Shown piece after piece: positions 55,665 to 64,000 of a stretch of 64,000 nucleotides of DNA; positions within the stretch are counted from its first letter, which is position 1, and every line of letters starts with the position of its first letter. The DNA comes from Gp6-AA40 sp035492455 (GTDB lineage Bacteria > Acidobacteriota > Vicinamibacteria > Vicinamibacterales > UBA2999), in assembly GCA_035492455.1 (NCBI GenBank), contig DATJJE010000016.1, positions 106,355 through 170,354 of the forward strand, read 5' to 3'. Below the pieces are notes generated by a model. The model saw nothing but the letters and a program-made list of their open reading frames with translations, had not been told where the DNA came from and did not search any database. Position numbers and translations under genes: made by a program.

Positions 55665-56720
55665 ATGCACAGGCTGCTCACTCGACGCGACGCGATGCTC
55701 GCCGTCGCGAGCGCGGGACTTGGCGCGGCGGCGGCGCTCGGCCAGACGCGCGTCGGCAATCCGCCGTATCCGAGCTGGAAAACCGAATTCAGACAGCTCG
55801 CGCCCGGCGTGTATGCGTACACGCAGGCCGGTGGTCCAGGCGTGCCGAGCTCGGCGATCAGCAACGGGGCATGCATCCTTGGCCCGGATCACTGGCTGGC
55901 GATTGATGCCTTCGCGGCGCCGCCGCATACGAAAGCATTCCTTGCCGCAGCGAAGAATCTGGCGGGAAGCCGCACGTGCGATCGGCTGATCAACACGCAT
56001 CATCACGCGGATCACACCACCGGCAACTGCTTCTTTCTGCCCGCCGAGATCGTCGGCCATGAGTACTGCCGCACGGCGGTGATCAGCAACGGCATATCGA
56101 ATCTCGCCGGCCGTCCCGAGTCGTGGAAGGTCGGGATGGAGGAGTTGAAGCTGGCGCCGCCGAGCACCACCTTCGATGACAGGTCACGCATCACATATCG
56201 CTATGGAGACACCGAACTGCACATCATGTACAACGGCAGTCCGGCGCACACCTGGGGCGACGCGCTCATCTATCTGCCGCAATACAAGATTCTCTGGGCC
56301 GGCGACGTGGCGTTCTTTTACGTTGCGCCTGCCGCGCAGAGCGGTCACATCAGCAAGTGGATCGAATCGATCGATCGCATCAACAAGATGGATGTCGATG
56401 TGATCGTCCCCGGCCACGGCCCCATCGGCACCAAGAAAGACCTAACCGAGACGCGCGAGTACCTGACGATTCTCAAGGCCGAGGCGAAACGCCGCTACGA
56501 CATGAAGATGAGCGCGGGGAAAGCGGCCGCGGAGATCGAAGACAAGTTCGGGAAGTACAGCACGTGGACCGATCCAGCGGCGATCCGGACGGTCAACAGC
56601 GTCGTCCGGCTCTACGCCGAATTCAACGACTCGCTGACCCCGGAGACCGACACGGCGGCGGTGGCGGCGGCATCGAAGGAATACCTCGCGATTCGCGGGC
56701 CGTCCGTGCAGCTGCGGTGA
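55665..56720 (+). CDS. Tat-exported metallo-beta-lactamase-fold hydrolase
   Basis: A 351-residue protein with a twin-arginine leader (LLTRRDAMLAVASAG). The MBL zinc motif is NTHHHADHTTGN (His112, His114, Asp116, His117), with downstream NGSPAHTWGDALIYLP (His) and VIVPGHGPIG (final His). It is of the SoxH / quinoprotein-relay hydrolase kind found in PQQ-using bacteria, but the substrate is unknown. It starts 12 bases after cbs. A periplasmic location is inferred from the leader. Confidence 0.88.
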   Translation: MHRLLTRRDAMLAVASAGLGAAAALGQTRVGNPPYPSWKTEFRQLAPGVYAYTQAGGPGVPSSAISNGACILGPDHWLAIDAFAAPPHTKAFLAAAKNLAGSRTCDRLINTHHHADHTTGNCFFLPAEIVGHEYCRTAVISNGISNLAGRPESWKVGMEELKLAPPSTTFDDRSRITYRYGDTELHIMYNGSPAHTWGDALIYLPQYKILWAGDVAFFYVAPAAQSGHISKWIESIDRINKMDVDVIVPGHGPIGTKKDLTETREYLTILKAEAKRRYDMKMSAGKAAAEIEDKFGKYSTWTDPAAIRTVNSVVRLYAEFNDSLTPETDTAAVAAASKEYLAIRGPSVQLR

Positions 56721-56723
56721 AGT

Positions 56724-57128
56724 TTATCTTGGGGCGCCGGTGCCGTCCGAGCCGGCGAACAGCTTCTTGCCATCGGCGAAGGTAATCTCGCGCGCGTTCA
56801 TCTTGTTCGTGCCGTCCTTCGCGCGGTAACCGTCGACGACAATCTGCGCGCCCGCCTGCAGCGACGTCTTGCTGAAGCCGCGCCGGAAGAGCACTGTCGG
56901 CGCGCCGCCTTCAACCATCCATTCCTCGGTCTTTCCGTTCGGCTGCGCCACGTTCATGTGGATCCAGACGTGGGGATTGATCCACTCCATCTTCGTCACG
57001 GTGCCTTTGAAGAGGACCGGCTGCTTGGCATCGAATTCGGCGGTGAACGAGTGATGCGCCGACAGCGGCGCGCTGAGCGTAACCCCCAGCCCGATGCCAC
57101 CCAGAATCACTGCAAGCGTGCATCGCAT
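56724..57128 (-). CDS. DUF6152 exported protein (left cassette)
   Basis: A 134-residue exported protein. Signal peptide to APLSA, then the DUF6152 motif HHSFTAEFDAKQPVLFKGTV, TKMEWINPHVWIHMNV, EEWMVEGGAPTVLFRRGFSK and a carboxy end with ITFADGKKLFAG. The paired histidines after the signal peptide are conserved in the family, whose function is unknown. The start is ATG 57128 (MRCTLAV) or 57137. Last gene of the left three-gene cassette. Close paralog of the protein at 61334. Confidence 0.85.
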   Translation of the reverse strand: MRCTLAVILGGIGLGVTLSAPLSAHHSFTAEFDAKQPVLFKGTVTKMEWINPHVWIHMNVAQPNGKTEEWMVEGGAPTVLFRRGFSKTSLQAGAQIVVDGYRAKDGTNKMNAREITFADGKKLFAGSDGTGAPR

Positions 57129-57150
57129 CGCTGTCATCCTCCGTCAAACG

Positions 57151-58101
57151 TTACCGCTGGCCGACCGGGCGCGCACGCATCTTCCGCGTAATGTCGATGA
57201 CCATCGTGTCGCCCTCCCAGTGCTTCACCAGCTGCTTTTTGCGGGCATCGCCGTAGATGAATTCTTCCACAAACTCGACGCACGGATACTCGAGAACCTG
57301 CGCATTGGACTCGAGTCGCCGATAGAGCGGCATCGAAATTGTCCAGGCACGCGTGAACACATGGGGGTCGTCGATCGTCGCTTCGTAGCGGATAGCATCG
57401 CTCGTGATCGGCGTGAAGCGTTCGACGATATGCGCGTTGTCGCTGTAGAAGTTGCCGGCGCGATCGAGCCACGTGCCCTGCAGCTGCCGCGTATCGACCA
57501 CCAGCGTGTTGCCGTCCCAGCGCCCGCGTGAGAAGCCCGTGGCGGTGTCGGCCGGCGGCTCAGCGATCTGATCGAGATGAATCGTACGCGCCGCGTTCGC
57601 GAACGCGAAGTCGATTTGAATCTTGTCCGTGCTCTGGACGATATGGAACGGGTAGGGCAGATACATCGCTCGCGGCGTGCCCGGGATATAGCACTTCAGC
57701 TCCGGGTCGCGGTCGATCCAGTGCTCCGCGTTTTCCTTCTTCAACGCCGCAGCTTCCCCCGTGTAGGGAATCTCACCGTCGCCTTCCACGACTCCGAGTG
57801 AGGCCGGAACACCGCCCGCCGCGCCAAGCGCAAGCACCGGTGCCGCGGGGACGCGCGCGTACTCGTAGGGGTAGACGCCGGGCTGCGTGACCGCTCCGGC
57901 GCGCGCCGCGTGCGCCTGCAGATCCCAATTCGCCTCATTCAGCGTCTGCCACACGCCATTGAAATTCGGTTTGCCATCCGGCATCCGGCCCGATGACGCC
58001 GCCTCGCCGTTGCTGCGTGGTATGCCGACGATGGCAATCACGATCGCCACCGCGACCACGACGATTGCTGCGAGCACCGAACGCGACACTCCCGCGCTCA
58101 T
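57151..58101 (-). CDS. Exported protein of unknown function, type A (left cassette)
   Basis: A 316-residue exported or membrane-anchored protein (amino helix SVLAAIVVVAVAIVIAIVGI). The body has the marks PNFNGVWQTLNEANWDLQ, DPELKCYIPGTPRAMYLPYPF, GRWDGNTLVVDT and ERFTPITSDAIRYEATIDDPH, with an aromatic- and Asp-rich beta character. It is a paralog of the gene at 59332 (matching DPEMKCYMPGVPRATYMPYPF) and more distantly of the type B neighbours. The ATG overlaps the stop of the type B gene (ATGA). No named function. Confidence 0.78.
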   Translation of the reverse strand: MSAGVSRSVLAAIVVVAVAIVIAIVGIPRSNGEAASSGRMPDGKPNFNGVWQTLNEANWDLQAHAARAGAVTQPGVYPYEYARVPAAPVLALGAAGGVPASLGVVEGDGEIPYTGEAAALKKENAEHWIDRDPELKCYIPGTPRAMYLPYPFHIVQSTDKIQIDFAFANAARTIHLDQIAEPPADTATGFSRGRWDGNTLVVDTRQLQGTWLDRAGNFYSDNAHIVERFTPITSDAIRYEATIDDPHVFTRAWTISMPLYRRLESNAQVLEYPCVEFVEEFIYGDARKKQLVKHWEGDTMVIDITRKMRARPVGQR

Positions 58102-59288
58102 CGCGCCGGACCTGCGCCGCCGCTGCGGCCTTCCTGTCGCTGCCGCGCGTACTCGGGGTTCCCCGTGCCGCACAGCAGGTAACACATCGTTGCTGGATCG
58201 GGGCCGCGCTTTTCCGCGAACGCCTTGTCGTCCACGCGCGCTCCGATCAGCATGTCTTTCAGCGCAATGTTGCCGTCATGGCACCGCGGCTCGTCGTAAA
58301 TGGCGTTCGCTTTCACGTCCTGCATCGCCATCTCGACCTTCACCGTCCATGGCCTTTCCCACGTCGTCTTGTCGTCCATCGTGACGACGTACTCGAGGGT
58401 GTTGGCGTCGATGCGCGTGAAGCGCTCGGTCAGGTGCAGATTCTCGCGCGAGCCCTGATAGTCGGTTTTTGGCGTGAAGTTCGTGACGTCGACGACGAGC
58501 GTATCGCCCTCCCAGTGCCCGCGCGAATCGCCGTGCCATTGGCGGATGCTCGCAGGAATGTGCGGCGCGTTGGTGATCGGAATGACGCGCTGAAAGCCTT
58601 CGTAGAGGATGGAGACGGCGTCCGGCGACTGAATAAGCTGCTGCACGCCAAATGTCGGCAGCATGCCGGCGAGGCATCGCTCGCTGAGACCGAAATCCTC
58701 CGGGCCATCGGCACGGTTGATCACGCGGTCGCCCATGATCTCTGCGGCCAGGTAGTACGGCGGCGGCTCGTTGCGACGCGGCGACACCGGCCCCGGCGTT
58801 ACACCGAAACACGCAATGTCCTGGGAATGCTTGCAGGCCTCGACGGATTGCATCAGGGCGAGCATGAACTCGCGCATCTCGCGCATCCGCTTCTGGACTG
58901 CGGGCATCAGCGACGGAATTCGGCCATCGGGTGGATCGATGATGAGCGAAGTTCGCGGGCCGATGGGGCGTGAGGTGTCGATCGGATCAGCTTCGAAGGT
59001 GATGTCGTACGCGCCGGTCAGGTCTTCGAGCGTGCCGCGCGCCGCGATGCGATCGCCGCGTTTCGGCGCATTCGCCGCCTGCTGAGCGCGCGCCGACTCG
59101 CGCTGTTTCACTTCTTCCGCCGTCAGCGTCGTCTTGCCGGCGTCGCGTGCCGGACGCTGCAGCGGGATTTGGTATTTCTGTGCCCAGATACCCTGGAGAT
59201 CAGGGTCCCCCCACGCGGTCTTGTGCGGTGCCGCCGCCGCGGCGATCACCGCAAATGCAGCCAGCGGTGCGAGAACTCTTTTGAGCAT
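58098..59288 (-). CDS. Exported protein of unknown function, type B (left cassette)
   Basis: A 396-residue exported protein. Signal peptide to AAAAA, then KTAWGDPDLQGIWAQKYQ, RTSLIIDPPDGRIPSL, HIPASIRQWHGDSRGHWEGDTLVVDVTNF and HLTERFTRIDANTLEYVVTMDD. The carboxy half shares GxWEGdTLVVD and ERFTri..tieY with type A. It is the divergent counterpart of the gene at 60240 (WGDPDLQGVW). The ATG at 59288 gives a proper signal peptide; a longer upstream frame is dismissed. The 43-base gap to the right-hand cassette must hold divergent promoters. Confidence 0.78.
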   Translation of the reverse strand: MLKRVLAPLAAFAVIAAAAAPHKTAWGDPDLQGIWAQKYQIPLQRPARDAGKTTLTAEEVKQRESARAQQAANAPKRGDRIAARGTLEDLTGAYDITFEADPIDTSRPIGPRTSLIIDPPDGRIPSLMPAVQKRMREMREFMLALMQSVEACKHSQDIACFGVTPGPVSPRRNEPPPYYLAAEIMGDRVINRADGPEDFGLSERCLAGMLPTFGVQQLIQSPDAVSILYEGFQRVIPITNAPHIPASIRQWHGDSRGHWEGDTLVVDVTNFTPKTDYQGSRENLHLTERFTRIDANTLEYVVTMDDKTTWERPWTVKVEMAMQDVKANAIYDEPRCHDGNIALKDMLIGARVDDKAFAEKRGPDPATMCYLLCGTGNPEYARQRQEGRSGGAGPAR

Positions 59289-59331
59289 GCGCAATGATGC
59301 TACAATCCGCCACTCAACAAGGCAGGTCCAC
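59289..59331. promoter_or_regulatory. Short divergent promoter region of the two cassettes
   Basis: A 43-base gap between the two divergent cassettes. TACAAT (59301-59306) is a good -10 for the rightward genes, with a weak TTTTGA about 16 bases upstream as -35. No palindrome was noticed. Leftward promoter not identified. Confidence 0.35.
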
Positions 59332-60243
59332 ATGCGTACCCGGTCTTGGCAGGTGATCACACCGCTGGGGTTCGCCGTCGTGATCGCCGCCGTTTGGTTT
59401 TCACCCGCCGTCGGACAACAGGGCGCGCCGCAGCCGGCGCCGGCGCCGCGTACGGCGGCATTGCCGCCGAGCACGTTTCCTGCGTATCGGGCTCCACGTC
59501 TGAACGGTCATCCGGATCTGAACGGTGTTTGGCAGTCGTTCGTCACCTCCAACATCGACCTCGAGGATCACGAGGCGCAGGCGGGGCCGTACACGGAACT
59601 GATCGGCGCGTACAGCGGCTGGCCTCCGGGACAGAGCATCGTCGAAGGCGGCGTGCTCCCGTACAAGCCCGAGGCGCTGGCGAAAAAGAAGCAAAATGCG
59701 GCCAACCGCATCAAGGCCGACGTCAGCAACGATAAGAACTGGCACAACCTCGGCGATCCCGAGATGAAGTGCTACATGCCCGGCGTGCCGCGCGCGACCT
59801 ACATGCCGTACCCGTTCCAGATCGTGCAGGGGACCAGCCCCTACATCCTGATCGCGTACGAATACGCGACGACGACGCGCACAATCCGGATGGATTGGAA
59901 GCAGGAGGCGCCGACCGACACCTGGATGGGATGGTCTATCGGCCATTGGGAAGGCGAGACGCTCGTCGTCGATGTCACAGGACAGCGCGAGGAAACGTGG
60001 TTCGATCGCGCGGGCAACTATCACAGCGATCAGCTGCACGTCGTGGAGCGCTACACGCCCCTCAGCCCGTATCACATGATGTACGAGGCGACGATCGACG
60101 ATCCGAAGGTGTACACGCGGCCGTGGAAGATCAGCTTTCCGCTCTACCGCCGCATGGAGAAGAACGTTCAACTGCTCGAATACAAGTGCGTTCCGTTCAC
60201 GGAAGAACTGTTGTACGGAAAGTTCAAGAAAGGTGCGTCATGA
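59332..60243 (+). CDS. Exported protein of unknown function, type A (right cassette)
   Basis: A 303-residue exported protein, paralog of the gene at 57151. Signal peptide to AVGQQ, then Pro/Ala-rich linker, HPDLNGVWQSFVTSNIDL, DPEMKCYMPGVPRATYMPYPF, GHWEGETLVVDVTGQ and ERYTPLSPYHMMYEATIDDPK. The ATG at 59332 follows AAGGCAGG. It overlaps the type B gene by ATGA. First gene of the right cassette. Confidence 0.8.
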   Translation: MRTRSWQVITPLGFAVVIAAVWFSPAVGQQGAPQPAPAPRTAALPPSTFPAYRAPRLNGHPDLNGVWQSFVTSNIDLEDHEAQAGPYTELIGAYSGWPPGQSIVEGGVLPYKPEALAKKKQNAANRIKADVSNDKNWHNLGDPEMKCYMPGVPRATYMPYPFQIVQGTSPYILIAYEYATTTRTIRMDWKQEAPTDTWMGWSIGHWEGETLVVDVTGQREETWFDRAGNYHSDQLHVVERYTPLSPYHMMYEATIDDPKVYTRPWKISFPLYRRMEKNVQLLEYKCVPFTEELLYGKFKKGAS

Positions 60244-61328
60244 CCTGGCGATGGCTTTCATCAATCGTCCTCGCCGCGGTAGCGGCGATCGTGATGTCAT
60301 CCGCGCTCGTCGCACAGACTGCGAAGACCGCCGCATCGAAGGCCGCCGCGCCGAAGGCGGCCGTCGCCAAGGCGACGAGCACGGCGGAGAAGGCGTACGC
60401 GAAGAAGACGCCGTGGGGCGATCCCGATCTGCAGGGTGTCTGGAACGACGCGACGAGCACGCCGCTGCAGCGTCCTGCCGGGAAGGGCGAAACGGTCAGC
60501 GGCGACGAAGTAAATCTCTTTGAGGAGCAGCTTGCGAACGATCTGAGCCGCGACCGGCGTGACGGCGGGCCGGAGGTGGACGTCAACCGCGCCTACAACG
60601 AGCATTGGATGGATGCGCGGCGGTTGAAAATCACCAACGATCACCGCACGTCGCTCGTCGTCGATCCGCCGGACGGTCGTCTGCCTCCAGCGGTGCCGAT
60701 CAGCGCCGAGCGCCAGAAGATCCGCGCCGAGCGCCAGGCCGCGGCCGCGCGCTTCAATGCCGGGATGCCGAACGTCGCCACCGAGCTGTCGCTGCCGATC
60801 CGCTGCATCATCCGCACCGACTCCCCGCCGTACCTGCCGACGATCTACAACAACGACTTCCAGATCTACCAGAGCCCGGGCTTCGTGGTGATTGCGCCGG
60901 AGATGATTCACAGCGCGCGCATCATTCCGCTCGACGGTCGGCCGCATATCGGCCCGACGCTGAAGCAGTGGCTGGGCGACACGCGCGGGCACTTCGAGGG
61001 CAACACGCTGGTCATCGATACAACGAACTTCCGGTCGGATGACGGCACGGTCTATCAGGGCGCGAACCCGGAGACCTACAAAATTACCGAGCGCTTTACG
61101 CGCGTCGCCGACGACACGATCAATTACGAGTTCACGATCAACGATCCAACCACCTGGACGAAGCCGTGGACCGCGGTGATCCCGTGGACGAAGATCGATC
61201 CGAAGGAGCAGATGTACGAGTACATGTGCCACGAGGACAACTTCGACATCGTGCACCTGCTGACCGGCGCGCGTGCGCGTGAAAAGAACCCGGCGTTGAA
61301 CCTGACGAAGCCACAGACACAGAGGTAG
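60240..61328 (+). CDS. Exported protein of unknown function, type B (right cassette)
   Basis: A 362-residue exported protein, paralog of the gene at 58098. Signal peptide to ALVAQ, Ala/Lys linker, then KTPWGDPDLQGVWNDATST, RTSLVVDPPDGRLPPAV, GPTLKQWLGDTRGHFEGNTLVIDTTNF and YKITERFTRVADDTINYEFTINDP, and a carboxy CHEDNFDIVHLLTGARA. The start overlaps the previous stop by ATGA, and it precedes the DUF6152 gene by 5 bases. Confidence 0.8.
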   Translation: MTWRWLSSIVLAAVAAIVMSSALVAQTAKTAASKAAAPKAAVAKATSTAEKAYAKKTPWGDPDLQGVWNDATSTPLQRPAGKGETVSGDEVNLFEEQLANDLSRDRRDGGPEVDVNRAYNEHWMDARRLKITNDHRTSLVVDPPDGRLPPAVPISAERQKIRAERQAAAARFNAGMPNVATELSLPIRCIIRTDSPPYLPTIYNNDFQIYQSPGFVVIAPEMIHSARIIPLDGRPHIGPTLKQWLGDTRGHFEGNTLVIDTTNFRSDDGTVYQGANPETYKITERFTRVADDTINYEFTINDPTTWTKPWTAVIPWTKIDPKEQMYEYMCHEDNFDIVHLLTGARAREKNPALNLTKPQTQR

Positions 61329-61333
61329 ATGCG

Positions 61334-61762
61334 ATGCGTACAACGATTCTCTGCGCGGCTATCGTGACCCTCGGGCTCGTTCTTGGTAACAGCACCGTGC
61401 TGGCGCATCATGCGTTCTCGTCGGAGTTCGACGCCAACAGGCACGTCGTCTTCACGGGCACGGTGACCAAGATGATGTGGGTGAATCCGCATGCGTGGAT
61501 CTACATGGATGTGAAGAAGCCGGACGGCACGACCGAAGAGTGGATGGTCGAGGCGGGCACGCCGAACACGCTGCTGCGGCGCGGCTTCACGAAGGCATCG
61601 CTGCAGCCGGGTACCACCGTGAAGGTTGACGGCTATCAGTCCAAGGATGGGTCGCTGCGCGCAAACGGCCGCGACCTGACGCTGCCCGATGGCCGTACCT
61701 TATTCCTTGGGAATGCCGAAGGCGGCGCCGAAGGAGTCCCGGGCGCGCCGGCGAAGAAATAG
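61334..61762 (+). CDS. DUF6152 exported protein (right cassette)
   Basis: A 142-residue exported protein, paralog of the gene at 56724. Signal peptide to VLAHH, then AHHAFSSEFDANRHVVFTGTV, TKMMWVNPHAWIYMDV, EEWMVEAGTPNTLLRRGFTK and DLTLPDGRTLFLG. Together with the two upstream genes it forms the right cassette, a mirrored version of the left one. Function unknown; the repeated partner set suggests the three work together. Confidence 0.87.
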   Translation: MRTTILCAAIVTLGLVLGNSTVLAHHAFSSEFDANRHVVFTGTVTKMMWVNPHAWIYMDVKKPDGTTEEWMVEAGTPNTLLRRGFTKASLQPGTTVKVDGYQSKDGSLRANGRDLTLPDGRTLFLGNAEGGAEGVPGAPAKK

Positions 61763-61769
61763 AGAGGAG

Positions 61770-61797
61770 TGCAGGGCGGGTGTTCACACCCGCCCCG
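61770..61797. repeat. TGTAGGG-family palindrome between convergent genes
   Basis: Arms GGGCGGGTGT and ACACCCGCCC with a 2-base loop (61774-61795). It lies between the right cassette and the NHL-repeat gene, which converge here, and may serve as a bidirectional terminator even without a T-run. Confidence 0.8.
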
Positions 61798-61819
61798 CAT
61801 TTCCCAGGTTCCAGCGTTT

Positions 61820-63145
61820 TCAGTTGAGCGGCGCGCGCAGCAGCTGTTCCATCAGCTTGCCGCGCGGGCTGTCCGCCGGCACGAACCGCTGCACGCGCTC
61901 ACCGGCAAACACCTCGCCGGTGTAGATGTTCCCCTTTGAATCGACGGCGATCATGTGCAGGCCGAAGAACTGTCCGCCGTTTTCACCCATGCTTCCGAGC
62001 TGACCGACCACCTTGCCCGTTTCGCGCTCGAGGAACCAGATGTGGTTGTTCGTCAGGTCGGAGATGTAGAGGTACTTCTGCGCCTTGTCCGGCGAGAAGC
62101 CGACGCCGCCCGTTGATCCACCGACGCCCGTGTACTCGGCAAGCTTGAACTCCTTCTTGAAATTCCCCTGCTTGTCGGTGACATGGATGCGGTTGCCGTT
62201 GCGATCGGCGGCGTAGACCAGGCCATCGTTCGAGAAGTTGAACGTCAGGTGGCCGACGAACTCCTTGGCCATCGGCCCGGTCGGCTTGTATTCGTGGTCC
62301 TCTTCCTTCGTGCTGATGTCGGTCAGCTTGTGGCCGTAGGCGCCCCATCCGCGCTTGAATTTGAAGGAAGTGAGGTCGAACACCATGACGCGGCCGCCGA
62401 GGTAGTTGTCGGCGACGTAGATTTCGTTGTCCGCCTCATTGAGCCGGATCTCCTCGATGCCGCCGACGATCATCGGCGTGGTCGGCGGGTACTTCGCTCG
62501 GAACGCCGCGCGCGCGGCCGCCTGCGCTGCGGGATCGACATTGCCGCGGCCGCCGCGGCCGCCGCCGCGTCCTTCACCCGCCGCTGGCGGAGGAAGGAAC
62601 CCGGCGACCGGACCCGTGCCGCCCCGGCCTGGAGTGTGCGGCGGGATTGACGTCTCCTCCTGGAACTTCTGACCGTTTTCCAGTTCAGGCGTGTGCTCGA
62701 TGGCGCCCACCAGCTTGCCGGTTTTCACGTCGTACTTGCGGACGGTGTTCTGTCCGAGGTACGCGAAGCCCTTGCTGTCGACGTCCATGCCGTGCCCCTG
62801 CGGCGCCTGGAACGAGCCGATGACGTTCCCTTCCTTGTCGAAGTGGATCATCGACGGCGGCAGCGTGCAGCAGTCCGCGATGCCGATCTCCTTCTCCAGT
62901 TCGATGTTCGTCAGGTCGTTCGGACGGTCGTAGGCCCACACGGTGTCGTCCTTCGGATCGACGGCAAGACCGGTCACGCCGCCCATCTTCCAATTGTTCG
63001 GCAGCGGCTTCGGCCAGCCCGGGTCGTAGACGTAGCGCGGACCCGACGACGGCGCCTGCGCGCCTAACGATACATAGACGACGAACACACCAAGAGCGAT
63101 CGAGGCGATCACCGCTCCGGCTCGCATCTTCTTCTGAATGCTCAT
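61820..63145 (-). CDS. NHL-repeat (beta-propeller) exported protein
   Basis: A 441-residue exported protein. A signal segment (AVIASIALGVFVVYVSLGAQA) precedes NHL-type blades: GGVTGLAVDPKDDTVWAYDR, GHGMDVDSKGFAYLGQNTVRKYD, AADRNGNRIHVTDKQGNFKKEF and AVDSKGNIYTGEVFAGERVQRF. A loop of Gly/Arg (GEGRGGGRGGRGN) is inserted around residues 200-215. NHL propellers usually bind ligands or partners; similar proteins follow quinoprotein genes. The ATG at 63145 follows GGGAGAG by 3-4 bases. Confidence 0.83.
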   Translation of the reverse strand: MSIQKKMRAGAVIASIALGVFVVYVSLGAQAPSSGPRYVYDPGWPKPLPNNWKMGGVTGLAVDPKDDTVWAYDRPNDLTNIELEKEIGIADCCTLPPSMIHFDKEGNVIGSFQAPQGHGMDVDSKGFAYLGQNTVRKYDVKTGKLVGAIEHTPELENGQKFQEETSIPPHTPGRGGTGPVAGFLPPPAAGEGRGGGRGGRGNVDPAAQAAARAAFRAKYPPTTPMIVGGIEEIRLNEADNEIYVADNYLGGRVMVFDLTSFKFKRGWGAYGHKLTDISTKEEDHEYKPTGPMAKEFVGHLTFNFSNDGLVYAADRNGNRIHVTDKQGNFKKEFKLAEYTGVGGSTGGVGFSPDKAQKYLYISDLTNNHIWFLERETGKVVGQLGSMGENGGQFFGLHMIAVDSKGNIYTGEVFAGERVQRFVPADSPRGKLMEQLLRAPLN

Positions 63146-63240
63146 AGCTCTCCCTCGCGTCAGCTGCCCGCGGTTTTCAAGGTGAAGTGAGCGAATCGTA
63201 TCGGAAGAAGGCAATCGATTCCAGTCGAGAGCGAGTTGGT

Positions 63241-64000
63241 ATGATTCGAGGCAGGGTGACCCATACTCCCCTCTCAGTGGCGATCGTGGGCGCGGGAATG
63301 GGCGGCCTCACCGCGGCATCCGCGCTGCGGTTGTTTGGCTTCGACGTCCACGTCTACGAACAGGCGTCGCGCTTTGCGCGCATCGGCGCGGGCATTCAGA
63401 TGATGCCCAACTCCATGAAGGTGCTGCGGAAGATCGGCGTCGAAGATCGGGTGCGCGCCACGTCGTTCCAGCCGTACTCGCATTTGAACCGGCAGTGGGA
63501 CAGCGGTGAGGTGATGCGCGAGCTGCCGATGCCGGAATCGCTCTTCGGCGCGCCGTATCTCTGCATGCACCGCGGCGATTTGCACGAGGCGCTCGCCTCG
63601 GTGCTGCCGCAGGACATCATTCATGCCGGCAGCAAGCTGGTTGGCCTGGACGAACGCAGCGGCCGCGTGACGCTCACGTTCGAGGACGGCCGCCGCGCGG
63701 AAGCGGATGCGGTGATCGGCGCCGACGGCGTGCACTCGCTGGTGCGCGAGCACGTCGGCATCACCGACCGGCCGCGGTTCACCGGCCGCGTCGCCTACCG
63801 CACGACCTATCCGGCGGCGCTGCTCAAGGATGCCGATCCCGGCCCGTCCCGCACCAAGTGGTGGGGGTCCGACCGGCACATCGTCATCTACTTCGTCACC
63901 GCCAGTCGCGACGAGGTCTATTTCGTCACCAGCCAGCCCGAGCGCGCCGACTGGATCACACGGGAGTCGTGGTCGGCCAAGGGCGACGTCAACGAGCTGC
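63241..64000 (+). CDS. FAD-dependent aromatic monooxygenase (C-terminal part beyond window)
   Basis: An open frame of 253 codons from ATG 63241 runs off the window end. It opens with the FAD-binding SVAIVGAGMGGLTAA (17-22), then ARIGAGIQMMPNSM, and the DG motif GADGVHSLVRE near 165, as in salicylate hydroxylase / 3-hydroxybenzoate 6-hydroxylase type group A flavoprotein monooxygenases. A GTG at 63256 is an alternative start. Substrate not determined; family members hydroxylate aromatic acids using NAD(P)H and oxygen. Divergent from the NHL gene with a 95-base gap. Confidence 0.88.
   Translation, partial: MIRGRVTHTPLSVAIVGAGMGGLTAASALRLFGFDVHVYEQASRFARIGAGIQMMPNSMKVLRKIGVEDRVRATSFQPYSHLNRQWDSGEVMRELPMPESLFGAPYLCMHRGDLHEALASVLPQDIIHAGSKLVGLDERSGRVTLTFEDGRRAEADAVIGADGVHSLVREHVGITDRPRFTGRVAYRTTYPAALLKDADPGPSRTKWWGSDRHIVIYFVTASRDEVYFVTSQPERADWITRESWSAKGDVNEL

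Noticed and set aside
54411..56060. 549-codon open frame on the minus strand
   Set aside because: It overlaps the cystathionine beta-synthase and metallo-hydrolase genes on the opposite strand and has no recognisable domain.

Overview
The window is high-GC, gene-dense bacterial chromosome with almost no non-coding space: no gap exceeds about 250 bases, and many genes overlap by ATGA or GTGA. The gene content suggests an Acidobacteriota chromosome, most like the Vicinamibacteria. The clues are secreted metallopeptidases, a carboxypeptidase-regulatory TonB receptor with a PQQ dehydrogenase, a MoxR/DUF58/BatA/DUF4175/DUF4159 operon, DUF6152 proteins and many short tandem repeats. This placement is inference from gene content. 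No rRNA, tRNA, CRISPR array, integrase, transposase or phage gene was seen.

Layout. 1-4474: a large Lhr-type helicase (minus strand, cut by the window edge) divergent from an AlkB dioxygenase. 4476-8197: secreted esterase, M28 carboxypeptidase, L,D-transpeptidase-like protein. 8446-18416: SWIB protein, two tandem lipoproteins with a MoCo-sulfurase-like PLP enzyme, DUF6496 protein, S9 peptidase, HGSNAT-like membrane protein, M61 peptidase, membrane protein, macro-domain protein, dehalogenase-like hydrolase. 18489-22047: dipeptidyl peptidase III (minus), membrane protein, YciI protein, YdjM-like hydrolase. 21914-35803: a nine-gene MoxR/VWA operon with three DUF4159 proteins and a caspase-like protein lacking the cysteine. 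35847-40365: small conserved genes, a TPR/TolB-like protein and an O-methyltransferase. 40340-45690 (minus): a four-gene catabolic operon (citryl-CoA-lyase-like, acylating aldehyde dehydrogenase, TPP enzyme, MFS transporter). 45841-51756: TonB receptor, PQQ dehydrogenase, ThuA protein. 51809-56720: hybrid histidine kinase, CBS-domain cystathionine beta-synthase, Tat-exported metallo-beta-lactamase-fold hydrolase. 56724-61762: two divergent copies of a three-gene exported cassette (two related unknown proteins plus DUF6152). 61820 to the end: an NHL-repeat protein and a truncated FAD monooxygenase.

How the genes fit together. Many products are exported, and they fit a heterotroph that scavenges proteins and peptides: M28, S9, M61 and M49 peptidases, a receptor and periplasmic quinoproteins. 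The MoxR operon looks like one envelope-associated machine: an AAA+ chaperone, a DUF58 adaptor, two VWA-type membrane proteins, a long coiled-coil DUF4175 protein and three exported DUF4159 proteins.

Two repeat systems run through the window. One is a palindrome family beginning TGTAGGG. The other is a set of 7-10 base tandem repeats with cores TTGGAAG, TTGGGAT, GGGATTC, GTTCGnn, GGTGCGA and TTCGAATCG. Copies lie in intergenic gaps and also inside genes, where they add in-frame residues to the Lhr helicase, the YdjM-like protein, DPP III and the macro protein, and form the amino ends of several exported proteins. I consider these repeats, the pseudo-caspase/DUF4159 operon and the mirrored DUF6152 cassettes the least explained parts of the window.
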